DNA of 56,654 nucleotides from Candidatus Sericytochromatia bacterium (GCA_015272195.1 JACYMC010000233.1:1-56654), one strand, 5' to 3'; counted from the stretch's first letter, positions 7,494 to 16,701 are shown. The notes: generated by a model from the sequence alone, not told the origin. Numbers and translations are program-made.

Positions 7494-10400
7494 ATGGGTC
7501 TGACACGTCTGGCGATTCGCAACGCCACCAGCGTTTTTATCATTATTTTTATCGTTTTTATTGTCGGCATTCAGTCTTACCTGAGCCTGCCGCGTGAAGG
7601 CTCACCCGATATCCAGATCCCAATTGTGATTGTCTCCACGCCTTATTTTGGTGTGGCCGCCAAAGATATCGAAACCCTGGTGACCGTCCCGATCGAAAAA
7701 AAGCTCAAAGAACTATCGGATGTCAAAGAGCTCAGTTCCACCTCGGCAGAAAGTGCCTCCATCATTACGATTGAATTTGAGCCCGATGTCGACATCGACA
7801 ACGCCCTGCAAAAGGTACGCGACAAGGTGGATCTGGCCAAAGTTGATCTGCCAACTGACACCGAAGAATCGGCCATTATTGAAATCAACTTCTCTGACTT
7901 TCCGATCATGCAGCTCAACATTGCCGGCGATCTGGGGGTCACCGCCCTGAAAAAAATCGGTGAAGATATTGAAGACGAAATTGAACAGATCAAAGGCGTG
8001 CTCGAAGTCAACCTGATCGGCGGCCTCGAGCGCGAAATCAAGGTGATTGTCGACGCAGAGCGCCTCGATTACTACAAACTCTCATTCAACAGCGTGATCA
8101 ATGCGCTGCAGGCCCAGAACGTGAACGTGCCCGGCGGCAGCATTGAAGTCGGCGATCTAAAGTATCTGGTGCGTGTTCCGGGCGAGTTTGAGAGCATGAC
8201 CGAAATTGAAAATATTGTGCTCAAAGCCCCCCAGGGCAATGCGGTTTACTTAAAAGATGTGGCCCGGGTCGAAGACAGCTTTGAAGATCGCACCACCTAT
8301 GCCCGTCTCGACGGCAAAGAAAGCATTACCCTCAGTATCCAGAAACGCTCCGGCGAAAACCTGCTGCGCATTTCAAACGAGATCAAAACCCTGGTCGAAA
8401 AAAAGAAAAAACAGTACCCCCAGTTAAACTTTACGATCACCTCCGATCAGTCTGACTTTGTCAAAGACATTCTGGCCGATTTGCAGAACAACATGATCAC
8501 CGGCTTTTTACTGGTGCTGGTGGTTCTCTTCTTTGCCCTGGGCTTCTTTAACGCCTCCTTTGTGGCCCTGGCCATTCCCCTGTCGATGATGATGACCTTT
8601 GCCACCCTGCAGATGCTGGGCATCACCCTCAACTTTATCGTACTCTTTGCCCTGATTGTGGCTTTAGGCATGCTGGTTGACAACTCTGTGGTGATTGTCG
8701 AAGGCACCTACCGCCTGATGCAGGAGGGCACGCCCCGTTTGCAGGCTTCGATTCAGGCCTCCAAAGAACTGGGCGGCCCGCTGATTTCATCGACCCTGAC
8801 CACCCTGGCCGCCTTTTTTCCGCTGCTGTTCTGGCCAGGGGTCACCGGTGAGTTTATGGGTTATTTTCCCAAGCTGCTGATCATTGGCCTGTCGGCTTCA
8901 CTCTTTGTGGCCGTGATCATCAACCCCGTCTTTACCGCCAAATTTATGCGTCTGCGCAAAGGCAGCTATAACATCGACGGGAATGTACGCCATCCCCTGC
9001 TCCGAGGCTATCGCTGGATTCTGCTGCTGGCCGTGCGCTGGCGTTACCTGACCGTGGGCCTGACGGTGGCCCTGTTTGTGCTGACCATTATGGTTTACGG
9101 GAAGTTTGGCAAAGGCGTGATCTTCTTTTCAGAAGAAGAACCTGCCGTGGCATCGATTGAAATCAAGCTGCCTGAAGGCACACGGGTGGAAGTCACCAAC
9201 CAGATTGCCGAACAGGTCAGCGCCATTGCCGAAAAGTACCGCGAAGGCAGCATTGAGTACATCATCGCCAACGTAGGCAGCGCCAGCCAGAGTGATGGGC
9301 CGGCCGCCGGCGGCGGTGACGGCAGCGGCAGCCGCTCGCACAATGCCAGCGTCACGCTGGATTTTCTGGATGCCGCCGATCGGCAGCGTTCTTCAGCCGA
9401 GATCCTCGAAGAGATCCGCAAAGAGGTTCAAAGTCTGACCGGCGCTGAGTTTGAAATCAAAGAACAAAAAAATGGCCCGCCGTCAGGCGCGCCCGTCTCG
9501 CTGGAGCTTTCAGGTGACAACCTCGAAGACCTGGCCCGCCTGACCGAGGAGATCAAAGATCTGATCGAACCCATTCCAGGGGTAGTGGATTTGCGCGATA
9601 ACTTCAGTCTGAGCAAACCCGAACTGATCGTGGACGTGGATCGGGCCAAAGCCTCACTGCTGAAGCTCGATCCACTGACCGTAGGCAACACCATTCGTAC
9701 GGCCATTAACGGCACCGATGCCTCCAAATTCAGGGAGCTGGACGAAGAATACGATATTACCGTGCGCCTGGGGGCTGAGCGCCGCCAGAGTATTGATGAC
9801 GTGGTGCGGCTGCAGGTCTCCAACCGCGACGACGAGCCCATTGCCCTGAGTACGGTCGCACGGGTTGAAACCCGCAGTGGCGCCGGCTCGATTCGCCGCA
9901 AAGACTCCAAGCGCACCGTGACCATTGAATCCAACGTGGAAGGCCGTCTGGCCAGCGAAATTCTGGCAGATGTTGAAAAAGTGCTGGCTGAAAAGCTCAC
10001 CCTGCCCGCTGGCTACAGCATCAAATACGGTGGCGAACAAGCTGACCAGCAGGAGTCTGGTGAGTTTCTGAGCCGGGCCTTTTTGCTGGTGGTGATGCTG
10101 ATCTTTCTGATTCTGGTCACCCAGTTTAACTCCTTTATTCTGCCGGTGATCATTCTCAGCACCGTCGTGCTGTCGATCATGGGTGTTTTAATGGGACAGT
10201 TGGTGACCGGCAGCCCCTTCAGCGTAATCCTGTCGGGCCTGGGCGTGATTTCACTGGCTGGCATTGTTGTCAACAACGGCATTGTGTTTATCGACTATAT
10301 CGAAGCACTTAAAAAGCGAGGCTACAGCGCCTATGATGCCGTTATTCAGACCGGTCTGGTCCGTGTACGTCCGGTCATGCTGACGGCCATGACCACCCTG

Positions 10401-10772
10401 CTCAGTCTGGTGCCCTCTCTGGTGGGCATCAGCGTGGACTTTACCAACCTGACCGTGGGACCAACAGGCGAAACCAGCCAGCTGTTCTACCCGCTTTCGG
10501 TTGCCATCGGTTACGGTCTGTTTGTTTCGACCCTGCTGACCCTGGTGTTTGTGCCTGCGGTGTACATGATCGTCGATAACATCCGCAACGCCAGCGGCCG
10601 TCTGGTAAAGAAAATCATGCAGAAGCTGAGCCGCAAACCCCAGGAAGCACTGGCCACCGCCCCCAGCGTGACAGGGCTGGCCGGCAGCGCCCCGGACTAT
10701 CCGCTGGATGCCGAAAGCGTGATGACAGCCTATGAGGCCGTCAAAACCCAGGAGGAGCTGGAACAGTCTTAA
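7494..10772 (+). CDS. RND family efflux transporter permease subunit
   Basis: This is a 1092-residue AcrB-type proton-driven inner-membrane exporter. The first helix is followed by the usual SLPREGSPDIQIPIV stretch, then two periplasmic porter/docking halves and twelve membrane helices (clusters near residues 335-480 and 860-1040). The TM4 acidic pair of AcrB is Asp396-Asn397 here (GMLVDNSVVIVEG). The TM10 lysine position is Asn (VVNNG, residues 926-929 region). This charge pattern occurs in many non-AcrB RND clades. GGAGG lies seven bases before the ATG. It overlaps the convergent kinase gene by four bases. With the upstream adaptor and the divergent TolC it makes a complete tripartite system; drugs or lipophilic compounds are the likely substrates given the MarR regulator. 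Confidence 0.95.
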   Translation: MGLTRLAIRNATSVFIIIFIVFIVGIQSYLSLPREGSPDIQIPIVIVSTPYFGVAAKDIETLVTVPIEKKLKELSDVKELSSTSAESASIITIEFEPDVDIDNALQKVRDKVDLAKVDLPTDTEESAIIEINFSDFPIMQLNIAGDLGVTALKKIGEDIEDEIEQIKGVLEVNLIGGLEREIKVIVDAERLDYYKLSFNSVINALQAQNVNVPGGSIEVGDLKYLVRVPGEFESMTEIENIVLKAPQGNAVYLKDVARVEDSFEDRTTYARLDGKESITLSIQKRSGENLLRISNEIKTLVEKKKKQYPQLNFTITSDQSDFVKDILADLQNNMITGFLLVLVVLFFALGFFNASFVALAIPLSMMMTFATLQMLGITLNFIVLFALIVALGMLVDNSVVIVEGTYRLMQEGTPRLQASIQASKELGGPLISSTLTTLAAFFPLLFWPGVTGEFMGYFPKLLIIGLSASLFVAVIINPVFTAKFMRLRKGSYNIDGNVRHPLLRGYRWILLLAVRWRYLTVGLTVALFVLTIMVYGKFGKGVIFFSEEEPAVASIEIKLPEGTRVEVTNQIAEQVSAIAEKYREGSIEYIIANVGSASQSDGPAAGGGDGSGSRSHNASVTLDFLDAADRQRSSAEILEEIRKEVQSLTGAEFEIKEQKNGPPSGAPVSLELSGDNLEDLARLTEEIKDLIEPIPGVVDLRDNFSLSKPELIVDVDRAKASLLKLDPLTVGNTIRTAINGTDASKFRELDEEYDITVRLGAERRQSIDDVVRLQVSNRDDEPIALSTVARVETRSGAGSIRRKDSKRTVTIESNVEGRLASEILADVEKVLAEKLTLPAGYSIKYGGEQADQQESGEFLSRAFLLVVMLIFLILVTQFNSFILPVIILSTVVLSIMGVLMGQLVTGSPFSVILSGLGVISLAGIVVNNGIVFIDYIEALKKRGYSAYDAVIQTGLVRVRPVMLTAMTTLLSLVPSLVGISVDFTNLTVGPTGETSQLFYPLSVAIGYGLFVSTLLTLVFVPAVYMIVDNIRNASGRLVKKIMQKLSRKPQEALATAPSVTGLAGSAPDYPLDAESVMTAYEAVKTQEELEQS

Positions 10773-12214
10773 GCGCGGGACCGCTCAATAAAGAGAAACT
10801 GGCGATCTTCAAGGGCTTTGAGAGCCGTGAGGATCGCCAGACGCGTAAAGGGCAGACGCTGGCACAGTGCGCCAATGCTGAGCTGGCCATCCATATCGGC
10901 CAGACAGGCCTGCTCCTCCTGCGTCAACATATCGCTTTCTGAAGGACTCATCAGGGTTTCCGGCACATCCGCCTCCTGGTAATCAGGCCAGATCAGGCGA
11001 TAGGCCTCGCGGGCAGCTTGGCATTGTTTTAAAAGCTGAAAAGAAGGCACTGAAGCCAGAGTCTGTTGCGGGATCTCCGTCAGCGGCTGGCAATAAAAAT
11101 TGCCGCTTTCCCAGCAGACCAGATCTTCCAGCAGCAGGGGCTCCGAAAGTGTGCGCTCTCTGGCCTGAATGGCGCTTAACTGCCCCTGCTCAAAGAACAG
11201 GCGCACCTCCTGAAAGGCGTTCCAGATATGGCAAAAGCCTTTAAAGCGTTTGTCCATAAGGGTTTCAATCATATCCAGCACCCGAAATTGATCAAACTGA
11301 CGCACCCGTGGCAACACCGGCGCACTGGCAGCATCGGGCTGGGCATCTGTGTGATAGACCTGATTCAGCAAATCCTGCATGACGTCGAGCATCTGCGCAC
11401 AGGAAGCATAGCGGTGCTGGGGGCGCTTGTGCAGACAGGTCAGCAAGAACCGGCTCAGATCAGGTCCAATATCGGGATTCAGATCGCCCGGCCAGGCCGG
11501 CGCTTTGCTGAAAATATGCACCACCGCCGCACCAGGACTTTCGGCATCAAAAGGCAGGCGCCCAGTTAAGACCTCATAAAAACTGGCCCCCAGAGAATAA
11601 ATATCCCCCTGATGGCTGGTCAGATGGCTGTTGTGTAATTGCTCAGGTGACATATACGCTACCGTCCCCAGCAGGGTGCCATCGGTCGTGACCTGAGAGC
11701 TGAATTCAAATTTGGCAACGCCAAAATCCAGCAGTTTGGCCGTTTCATGGCCAATAATCATGATATTTTCGGGCTTGATATCCCGGTGAACCACATTATT
11801 GTGGTGGGCATAGTCCAGCGCCTGCACAATATGGCGCATCAGATACAGCAGATGACGGTGCGAAGGTCGGTGCTGCCGCACATAATCCTTCAGATGCATG
11901 CCGGCCAGAAACTCGGTGACCAGATAATATTCATCACCCACCTGAAAGGCATCATAAACCGCCATAATATGCGGATGATTCAAAAAAGCCATGGTGCGCG
12001 CTTCGTTCTGAAAACGCTGAATGCGTTTGTGACGCTCTTTATCGCCGAGATTCGCGGGCAACTGCAGGTGTTTGATGGCCACGATCTGACCGCGTTCCTG
12101 ATCATGGGCCCGGTAGACCGTGGCGCTGCCGCCACGGCCAGCCTCAGCCAAAATCACATAGCGCCCGGCAATTTGGGTTCCCACAGCGTGAGAGGGGTTC
12201 AGGATTTTCAGCAT
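10769..12214 (-). CDS. Ser/Thr protein kinase with C-terminal DUF4388/PATAN-like domain
   Basis: This is a 481-residue Hanks-type kinase. It has a glycine loop (GRGGSATVY, residues 26-34), Lys48 in VAIK, the catalytic HRDIKPEN (143-150), DFG (163-165) and a SPEQ activation-segment end, so it should be active. There is no transmembrane segment after the kinase domain. Instead the region from about 305 resembles DUF4388/PATAN (VLDMIETLMDKRFKGFCHI, then LFFEQGQLSAIQ and the LVCWESGNFYCQP end), a domain usually found in response-regulator signalling. I chose the ATG at 12214 because GAGGAG lies just upstream; an in-frame ATG at 12241 lacks this. Transcription is convergent with the RND pump. The target is unknown. 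Confidence 0.9.
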   Translation of the reverse strand: MLKILNPSHAVGTQIAGRYVILAEAGRGGSATVYRAHDQERGQIVAIKHLQLPANLGDKERHKRIQRFQNEARTMAFLNHPHIMAVYDAFQVGDEYYLVTEFLAGMHLKDYVRQHRPSHRHLLYLMRHIVQALDYAHHNNVVHRDIKPENIMIIGHETAKLLDFGVAKFEFSSQVTTDGTLLGTVAYMSPEQLHNSHLTSHQGDIYSLGASFYEVLTGRLPFDAESPGAAVVHIFSKAPAWPGDLNPDIGPDLSRFLLTCLHKRPQHRYASCAQMLDVMQDLLNQVYHTDAQPDAASAPVLPRVRQFDQFRVLDMIETLMDKRFKGFCHIWNAFQEVRLFFEQGQLSAIQARERTLSEPLLLEDLVCWESGNFYCQPLTEIPQQTLASVPSFQLLKQCQAAREAYRLIWPDYQEADVPETLMSPSESDMLTQEEQACLADMDGQLSIGALCQRLPFTRLAILTALKALEDRQFLFIERSRA

Positions 12215-12294
12215 GGCCAGCTCCTCGGCAATTGTCAGCATTCTGTTACAATTATCTTAACGAGGAATGGCCTGCGGGGTAAAGGGTGAAACGC

Positions 12295-12315
12295 AAAAAA
12301 AGTTTACGAAACTTA
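12295..12315 (-). terminator. Rho-independent terminator after the small outer-membrane protein gene
   Basis: On the minus strand AGTTT, a short loop and AAACT (12301-12313) are followed by a run of T (12295-12300). It lies about 15 bases after the stop at 12329 and separates that gene from the kinase. Confidence 0.65.
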
Positions 12316-12328
12316 AAATAATAAACAA

Positions 12329-13024
12329 TCAGGGCTGGTAAGCGCCAAAACCGAGCATCAGACGCAGATAAAAGCCACCCGGATACAGATTGGGACCACC
12401 CTGAACGGGCAATTGCTGGCTGTACCAGTCAGCCGCACCCAGCGGAAAAAGATAGCCGGCCCGCAGTCCCAGCGCTGGCCCGCGACTGTCTTCAGCTCCC
12501 AGGCCCAGAGGGGCAATGCCGTTCAGTCCCAGCCCCACATCCATCAGCCAGCTGTGACTGCTGGCCTGGCCCAGATGGGGTGTGCTGCCCTGTGACATGT
12601 TCAGCACACTGCCGAGGTTCTGGGAGCTGCTCAGCTGCACCCCGCCCCAGCCCAGACCGATATAGGGATACAGCTGAAACTGGGGCGTTCCCGCCAGCAT
12701 ATAACCCAGGTGAAACAGGCTGTACTGGCCGGCCAGATGCACGGCTTCCGGCTCAGCCACAGTGGTCTGCCCCCAGAGACTCTGGTATTCACCGCCAAAG
12801 AGCACACGCTCATAAACGCCGTAAACGCCCACACCCTGACCCCAGAAAGCCCCGTTCAGAGATTCAAAACCAGCCGTTTGAAGGGCCGTATTGAGAGGGG
12901 CGGGGTTTAAAAAGTTGCCGCCACCACTGTAATAAAACAAAATGCCGCTGTCTTTGGCGGCAGCGGGGGCGCTGAGCAAAGTGGCCAGCAGACCACAGGC
13001 TCCCAGCAGGTGCTGAAATCGCAT
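12329..13024 (-). CDS. Small secreted outer-membrane beta-barrel-like protein
   Basis: The product is 231 residues with a signal peptide (MRFQHLLGACGLLATLLSAPAAA). It is rich in glycine, aromatic residues and amphipathic strands (VGVYGVYERVLFGGEYQSLWG, FYLRLMLGFGAY). The C-terminus is a short strand typical of outer-membrane barrels. I start at the ATG at 13024 because AAGGAG (13034-13039) lies nine bases upstream; the in-frame ATG at 13042 would place that site inside the coding region. The gene begins directly after the terminator of the upstream RRM gene, with no obvious promoter of its own. No specific family was recognised. Confidence 0.7.
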   Translation of the reverse strand: MRFQHLLGACGLLATLLSAPAAAKDSGILFYYSGGGNFLNPAPLNTALQTAGFESLNGAFWGQGVGVYGVYERVLFGGEYQSLWGQTTVAEPEAVHLAGQYSLFHLGYMLAGTPQFQLYPYIGLGWGGVQLSSSQNLGSVLNMSQGSTPHLGQASSHSWLMDVGLGLNGIAPLGLGAEDSRGPALGLRAGYLFPLGAADWYSQQLPVQGGPNLYPGGFYLRLMLGFGAYQP

Positions 13025-13040
13025 TAAATCATTCTCCTTC

Positions 13041-13072
13041 AAAAAAGCGAAACAGCAGCCCGAAGGCTGCTG
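13041..13072 (-). terminator. Rho-independent terminator after the RRM protein gene
   Basis: A perfect 8-bp stem CAGCAGCC/GGCTGCTG (13053-13072) with a tetraloop is followed on the minus strand by TTTCGCTTTTTT. The T run ends one base before the ribosome binding site of the next gene (13034-13039). Confidence 0.8.
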
Positions 13073-13111
13073 TCGGTGTCTAAAAAGTTTCAGGCGCCAG
13101 GCGCGTTCAGC

Positions 13112-13387
13112 TTAATAGCGGCTGAATTCGCGGCGGGGACGCTGCTCACGAGGCTTGGCTTCGTTCACGTTCAGCTGACGGCCCATGAATTCCTGACCAT
13201 TGAGTGCTTCAATGGCTTTCTGGCCAGCTTCCTGAGAAGCCATTTCCACAAAACCAAAGCCGCGGGGACGGCCGCTTTCGCGGTCGGTGATAACGCGAGC
13301 GCTGATGACTTCGCCGTACTGGGCAAAATGATCACCGAGATCATAGTCGTTGGTTTGATAAGAAAGGTTGCCTACATAGATATTCAT
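13112..13387 (-). CDS. Single-RRM RNA-binding protein (Rbp type)
   Basis: This 91-residue protein consists of one RNA recognition motif plus a short basic tail (PREQRPRREFSRY). RNP2 is IYVGNL (residues 3-8) and RNP1 is RGFGFVEM (42-49), with the aromatic residues that stack on RNA bases. Proteins of this kind are abundant in cyanobacteria and some other bacteria, where several are cold-induced and bind mRNA. The region upstream (13388 to about 13550) could be a leader of ~160 bases if the TATAGT at 13557-13562 is the -10. Such a leader would be long, as in cold-shock mRNAs, but this is speculative. A strong terminator follows. Confidence 0.92.
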   Translation of the reverse strand: MNIYVGNLSYQTNDYDLGDHFAQYGEVISARVITDRESGRPRGFGFVEMASQEAGQKAIEALNGQEFMGRQLNVNEAKPREQRPRREFSRY

Positions 13388-13616
13388 TGAAATGAATTCC
13401 TTTACACGTTAAGTTTATTGGGAACAAGCCAGTCGAATCGCGGGGACTACATGAAGCTGATAGACGCGAGGACCGGGTACTTAACCTGTAACTTGCGGGG
13501 CAATCGGCGGTATCATGAATCGGAAGCGAATGAACGTTTTAAGTTCCTCGATTCTTACTATACCCCATCCCGTTTAGAAATACCAGCCCCCCCACAGCAA
13601 TTTTTTTTCACTGCGC

Positions 13617-13622
13617 TATAAT
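13617..13622 (+). promoter_or_regulatory. -10 element of the GspE/PilB-like gene
   Basis: A perfect TATAAT at 13617-13622 predicts a start near 13629 and a ~39-base leader ending in AAGGA eight bases before the ATG. No good -35 is visible. Confidence 0.45.
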
Positions 13623-13667
13623 AAAGACATTCTTCTTCATTCTTTTATTGACTTTAAGGAAACAAAA

Positions 13668-15731
13668 ATGTCACAGAGCCAGACGCTGAAAATGGGTGAG
13701 ATCCTGATCCGGGAAGGCTACCTGACCATGGACGCCTGCCAGAAAGTGCTCCAGATTCAAAAAGAACAGGGCTATATCTCCAAGTCCCGCAAAGCTTACA
13801 AGCCCTTCGGGCAAATCTGCGTCGAGCTGAAACTGCTCAGCGCAGACGAGCTGCAGCGGGTACTCCAGAAGCACCAGAAGCGCATCCGTCTGGGAGAGCT
13901 GCTGCTCAATCAGGGCCTGATTCAGGCCAAACAGCTCGAAAAAGCCCTGGAGCGCCAGGCCGATTCGGGCAAAAAACTCGGCCAGCTGCTGCTGGAGGCC
14001 AACGCGATCAACCCCAATCAGCTGATGGACGCCCTGGCCCTGCAGCTGGACCTGCCGCGCATGACGCCCGATCTGGATTTGATCGACACCAGCCTGCTGA
14101 CAGCCTTTGCGCTCGACTTTTACCGCGAAGCGGGCTGCCTGCCGCTGTATTGCCATAACGACGAACTGACGGTGGTCATGGCAGATCCCCTGAATCAGGA
14201 ACTGATCAAGCAGCTACAACGGCAGTATCGTGCCCGCATTTGCCCCGCGCTGGCGCCACCGGCGCAGATTCAGGCCACCCTGGACGCCTTTGCCGCCCGG
14301 CAGGCGGGGCAGCCTGCCGTAACAGAACCTGTGTCTGACGCGCCACAGGCCATTGCGATAGGCGCTGAAAGCCTGACACCCCCACCCGAAAGCCCCGCTG
14401 AGCAGGCCCAGAGTACAGCCACAGCGGAAGTGGCAGAACGGCCTCAGCCCACCGCCCCTGCCAGTGCCAGTCCAACTGTCAGCGATCAGGCTTTGCAAGT
14501 GGTCGATTTTTTAATCAAAAATGCCCTCAAAGAGCGGGCCAACGCCATTCATATTGAGCCCCAGCAAAAACACCTGCGGGTGCGCTACCGCATTGACGGA
14601 GTGTTGCACCACAAAACTGATTTGCCCAGCCACCTGGCTGAACGCCTGAGCGTGGGGCTCAAAAGTATCTGTGGCCTGGATCCGAGCCCCAGCCGCCGCC
14701 AGCAGCGGGCGCGCTGCCAGCACCTGTTTCAAGGGCAGCCCTTGCAGCTGCAGCTGGCCACCTATCCCAGCGCCTGGGGTGAAAGCCTGGTGCTGGAAGC
14801 CGCGGCTGAGAACGAACAGCAGGATCATCTGCTCAATCTGGAGCGGATTGGCTTTTCACCGCTTAACCTGCTGCGCTACCGACACCTGCTCAGCGAGCCC
14901 GGCGGCCTGATGATTCTGACCGGCCCGGCCCGCACGGGCAAAAGCACCACGCTCTACGCCTCGGTACACGATCTCAACCAGCGCCAGCGAGCGATTATGA
15001 CGGCCGAAGATTCGATTGAACGCCCGGTACCGGGGGCAATTCAGGCCGCCTACCAGGCCGAGCGGGACGGTCATTTTGCGGATTTGATCCGGGCCATGGC
15101 CTACCTGGACCCCGACGTGCTGATGGTCAGCGAAATCCAGAATAGCGAAAGCCTTGAAGCGATTACGGAGCTGGCATCAGGCGGGGCCAAGGTCCTGACC
15201 GCCTATCCGGCTTTTGACGCCACCGGCGCCATGCTGCGCCTGAACCGCATGGGCCTGAACCACTACCTGATCGCCAGCAGTCAGCTCACGGTTCTCTCGC
15301 AGCGTCTGGTGCGCAAGCTCTGCCCACACTGCCGCCAGCCCGAGAGCCCCGACCCGCACCTGCTGCGCCAGCTGGGCCTGGTGGATGTAGACCCCAGTGT
15401 GCATACCTATTTCCGCCCGGTGGGCTGCAGCCAGTGTCAGATGCATGGCTTTATGGGGCAGACGGCCATACACGAACTGCTGCATATCAACGAAGCCATC
15501 CGTGAGGCCATTCTGGCCCAGCACCCGGCGGCCACCATCCGGGGCATTGCCCGCACCGAGGCCAAGCTGGTGTCGATGGCTGAAGATGGCCTGTATAAAG
15601 CCATCACCGGCGTGACCTCGCTGGCAGAAGTGCAGCGGGTGGCCTTTGTGAATGAATACGATCTGCAGACCCCCTGGGAAGCCGAAGAAATTGAGGCGAT
15701 CTGCAAAGGGGAAGTCGCGGAGTTTATCTGA
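13668..15731 (+). CDS. Divergent GspE/PilB-family type II secretion/type IV pilus ATPase
   Basis: The product is 687 residues. Two to three MshEN/GspE N-terminal helical repeats (about residues 1-125; LGELLLNQGLIQAKQLEKAL) are followed by a low-complexity linker (215-270) and the secretion-ATPase core. Walker A is GPARTGKST (419-427). The Walker B region is DPDVLMVSEI, retaining Glu, but the following R-D of the family is Q-N. The His box, normally TLHTNDA, reads TAYPAFDA and has lost its histidine. The C-terminal zinc-ribbon (CPHC...CSQC) is kept. So it has the full domain order but a degraded ATPase core, and may be regulatory or assembly-related rather than the main pilus motor. It stands alone here, without pilus genes. 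Confidence 0.85.
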   Translation: MSQSQTLKMGEILIREGYLTMDACQKVLQIQKEQGYISKSRKAYKPFGQICVELKLLSADELQRVLQKHQKRIRLGELLLNQGLIQAKQLEKALERQADSGKKLGQLLLEANAINPNQLMDALALQLDLPRMTPDLDLIDTSLLTAFALDFYREAGCLPLYCHNDELTVVMADPLNQELIKQLQRQYRARICPALAPPAQIQATLDAFAARQAGQPAVTEPVSDAPQAIAIGAESLTPPPESPAEQAQSTATAEVAERPQPTAPASASPTVSDQALQVVDFLIKNALKERANAIHIEPQQKHLRVRYRIDGVLHHKTDLPSHLAERLSVGLKSICGLDPSPSRRQQRARCQHLFQGQPLQLQLATYPSAWGESLVLEAAAENEQQDHLLNLERIGFSPLNLLRYRHLLSEPGGLMILTGPARTGKSTTLYASVHDLNQRQRAIMTAEDSIERPVPGAIQAAYQAERDGHFADLIRAMAYLDPDVLMVSEIQNSESLEAITELASGGAKVLTAYPAFDATGAMLRLNRMGLNHYLIASSQLTVLSQRLVRKLCPHCRQPESPDPHLLRQLGLVDVDPSVHTYFRPVGCSQCQMHGFMGQTAIHELLHINEAIREAILAQHPAATIRGIARTEAKLVSMAEDGLYKAITGVTSLAEVQRVAFVNEYDLQTPWEAEEIEAICKGEVAEFI

Positions 15732-15807
15732 ATGTGCTGAGCCGCGATAAAGTGCCGGCATTTTGTGGTACACAGAAATCATCCGCGTGGTCAGGAAAGG
15801 AGGTTCC

Positions 15808-16701
15808 ATGACACTGCCTCAACGCCCTTTTTATCAGGCATGGCTCTGTTTGTGGCTGGCTGTGCTGTGCTGCGGCGGAGGCTGTAGCGCCACAGCAAGA
15901 GACGCCCTCAGGGCAGGCAGCGGCAGCTTTGTGTTCAGTCCGTCACGGACGACCACACAGCTGCAGGTCTGGTATTACCATCCGCCGAATCTTCGCCCCG
16001 AAGATCCGATTGTATTTGTCATGCATGGCGTCAAACGTAACGGCCAAAAATACCGGGACAGCTGGGTTAAACATGCTCAGAACAAGCGGTTTCTGTTGCT
16101 GGTGCCTGAATTTTCGCAGCAGGCTTATCCCGGCAGTGCCGGGTATAATCTGGGCAACATGTTTGCCGCGTCAGGCAGGCCAAATGCGCCTGATTTATGG
16201 GGTTTCACTGTCATTGAACAGCTTTTTGATCACGTCAGAGAGCTTACACAGAGTCAGGCGTCAGCCTACAGCTTGTATGGTCACTCGGCCGGCGCGCAGT
16301 TTGTGCATCGCCTGCTCATGTTTCAGCCTGACGCCAGAGTTAAAACAGCCATCGCAGCAAATGCCGGCTGGTATACGATGCCAACAGACCGCGTGGCCTT
16401 TCCTTACGGGCTGAAGCATTCCGGCACAAATCTGGCGACCGTTTCCCAGGCGTTCACCCACGACCTGGTGATTCTGCTGGGCGAAAAAGACACGGACACA
16501 AGAGACAACAATCTGCGAACCACACCAGAAGCGATGGCGCAGGGCCCACATCGCCTGGCCAGAGGGCATGCCTTCTATAACGCGGCACAGCAAGCAGCCC
16601 AAAGCCAGAACGTCAGGCTGAACTGGCAGTTAAAAGAGGTGGCCGGTGTTGGGCACAGCAATACAAAAATGGCTGAAGCCGCCGCCGGCATTTTGCGCTG
16701 A
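15808..16701 (+). CDS. Secreted alpha/beta-hydrolase (esterase/PHB-depolymerase-like)
   Basis: The product is 297 residues, starting at the ATG at 15808, which follows a near-perfect AAAGGAGG five bases upstream; in-frame codons before it are not supported. A hydrophobic leader ends in CCGGGC, so it is exported and possibly a lipoprotein, though the lipobox is not canonical. The hydrolase core shows an oxyanion strand (VFVMHGVKRNG), the nucleophile elbow GHSAG, an acid candidate in GEKDTD, and the histidine in GVGHSN. The layout resembles feruloyl-esterase/PHB-depolymerase-like enzymes that cleave ester bonds outside the cytoplasm. The substrate is unknown. Confidence 0.82.
   Translation: MTLPQRPFYQAWLCLWLAVLCCGGGCSATARDALRAGSGSFVFSPSRTTTQLQVWYYHPPNLRPEDPIVFVMHGVKRNGQKYRDSWVKHAQNKRFLLLVPEFSQQAYPGSAGYNLGNMFAASGRPNAPDLWGFTVIEQLFDHVRELTQSQASAYSLYGHSAGAQFVHRLLMFQPDARVKTAIAANAGWYTMPTDRVAFPYGLKHSGTNLATVSQAFTHDLVILLGEKDTDTRDNNLRTTPEAMAQGPHRLARGHAFYNAAQQAAQSQNVRLNWQLKEVAGVGHSNTKMAEAAAGILR

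Noticed and set aside
13418..13621. 67-codon frame in the RRM/GspE intergenic region
   Set aside because: No ribosome binding site was seen, and it overlaps the predicted RRM leader and the promoter of the next gene; more likely untranslated leader sequence.
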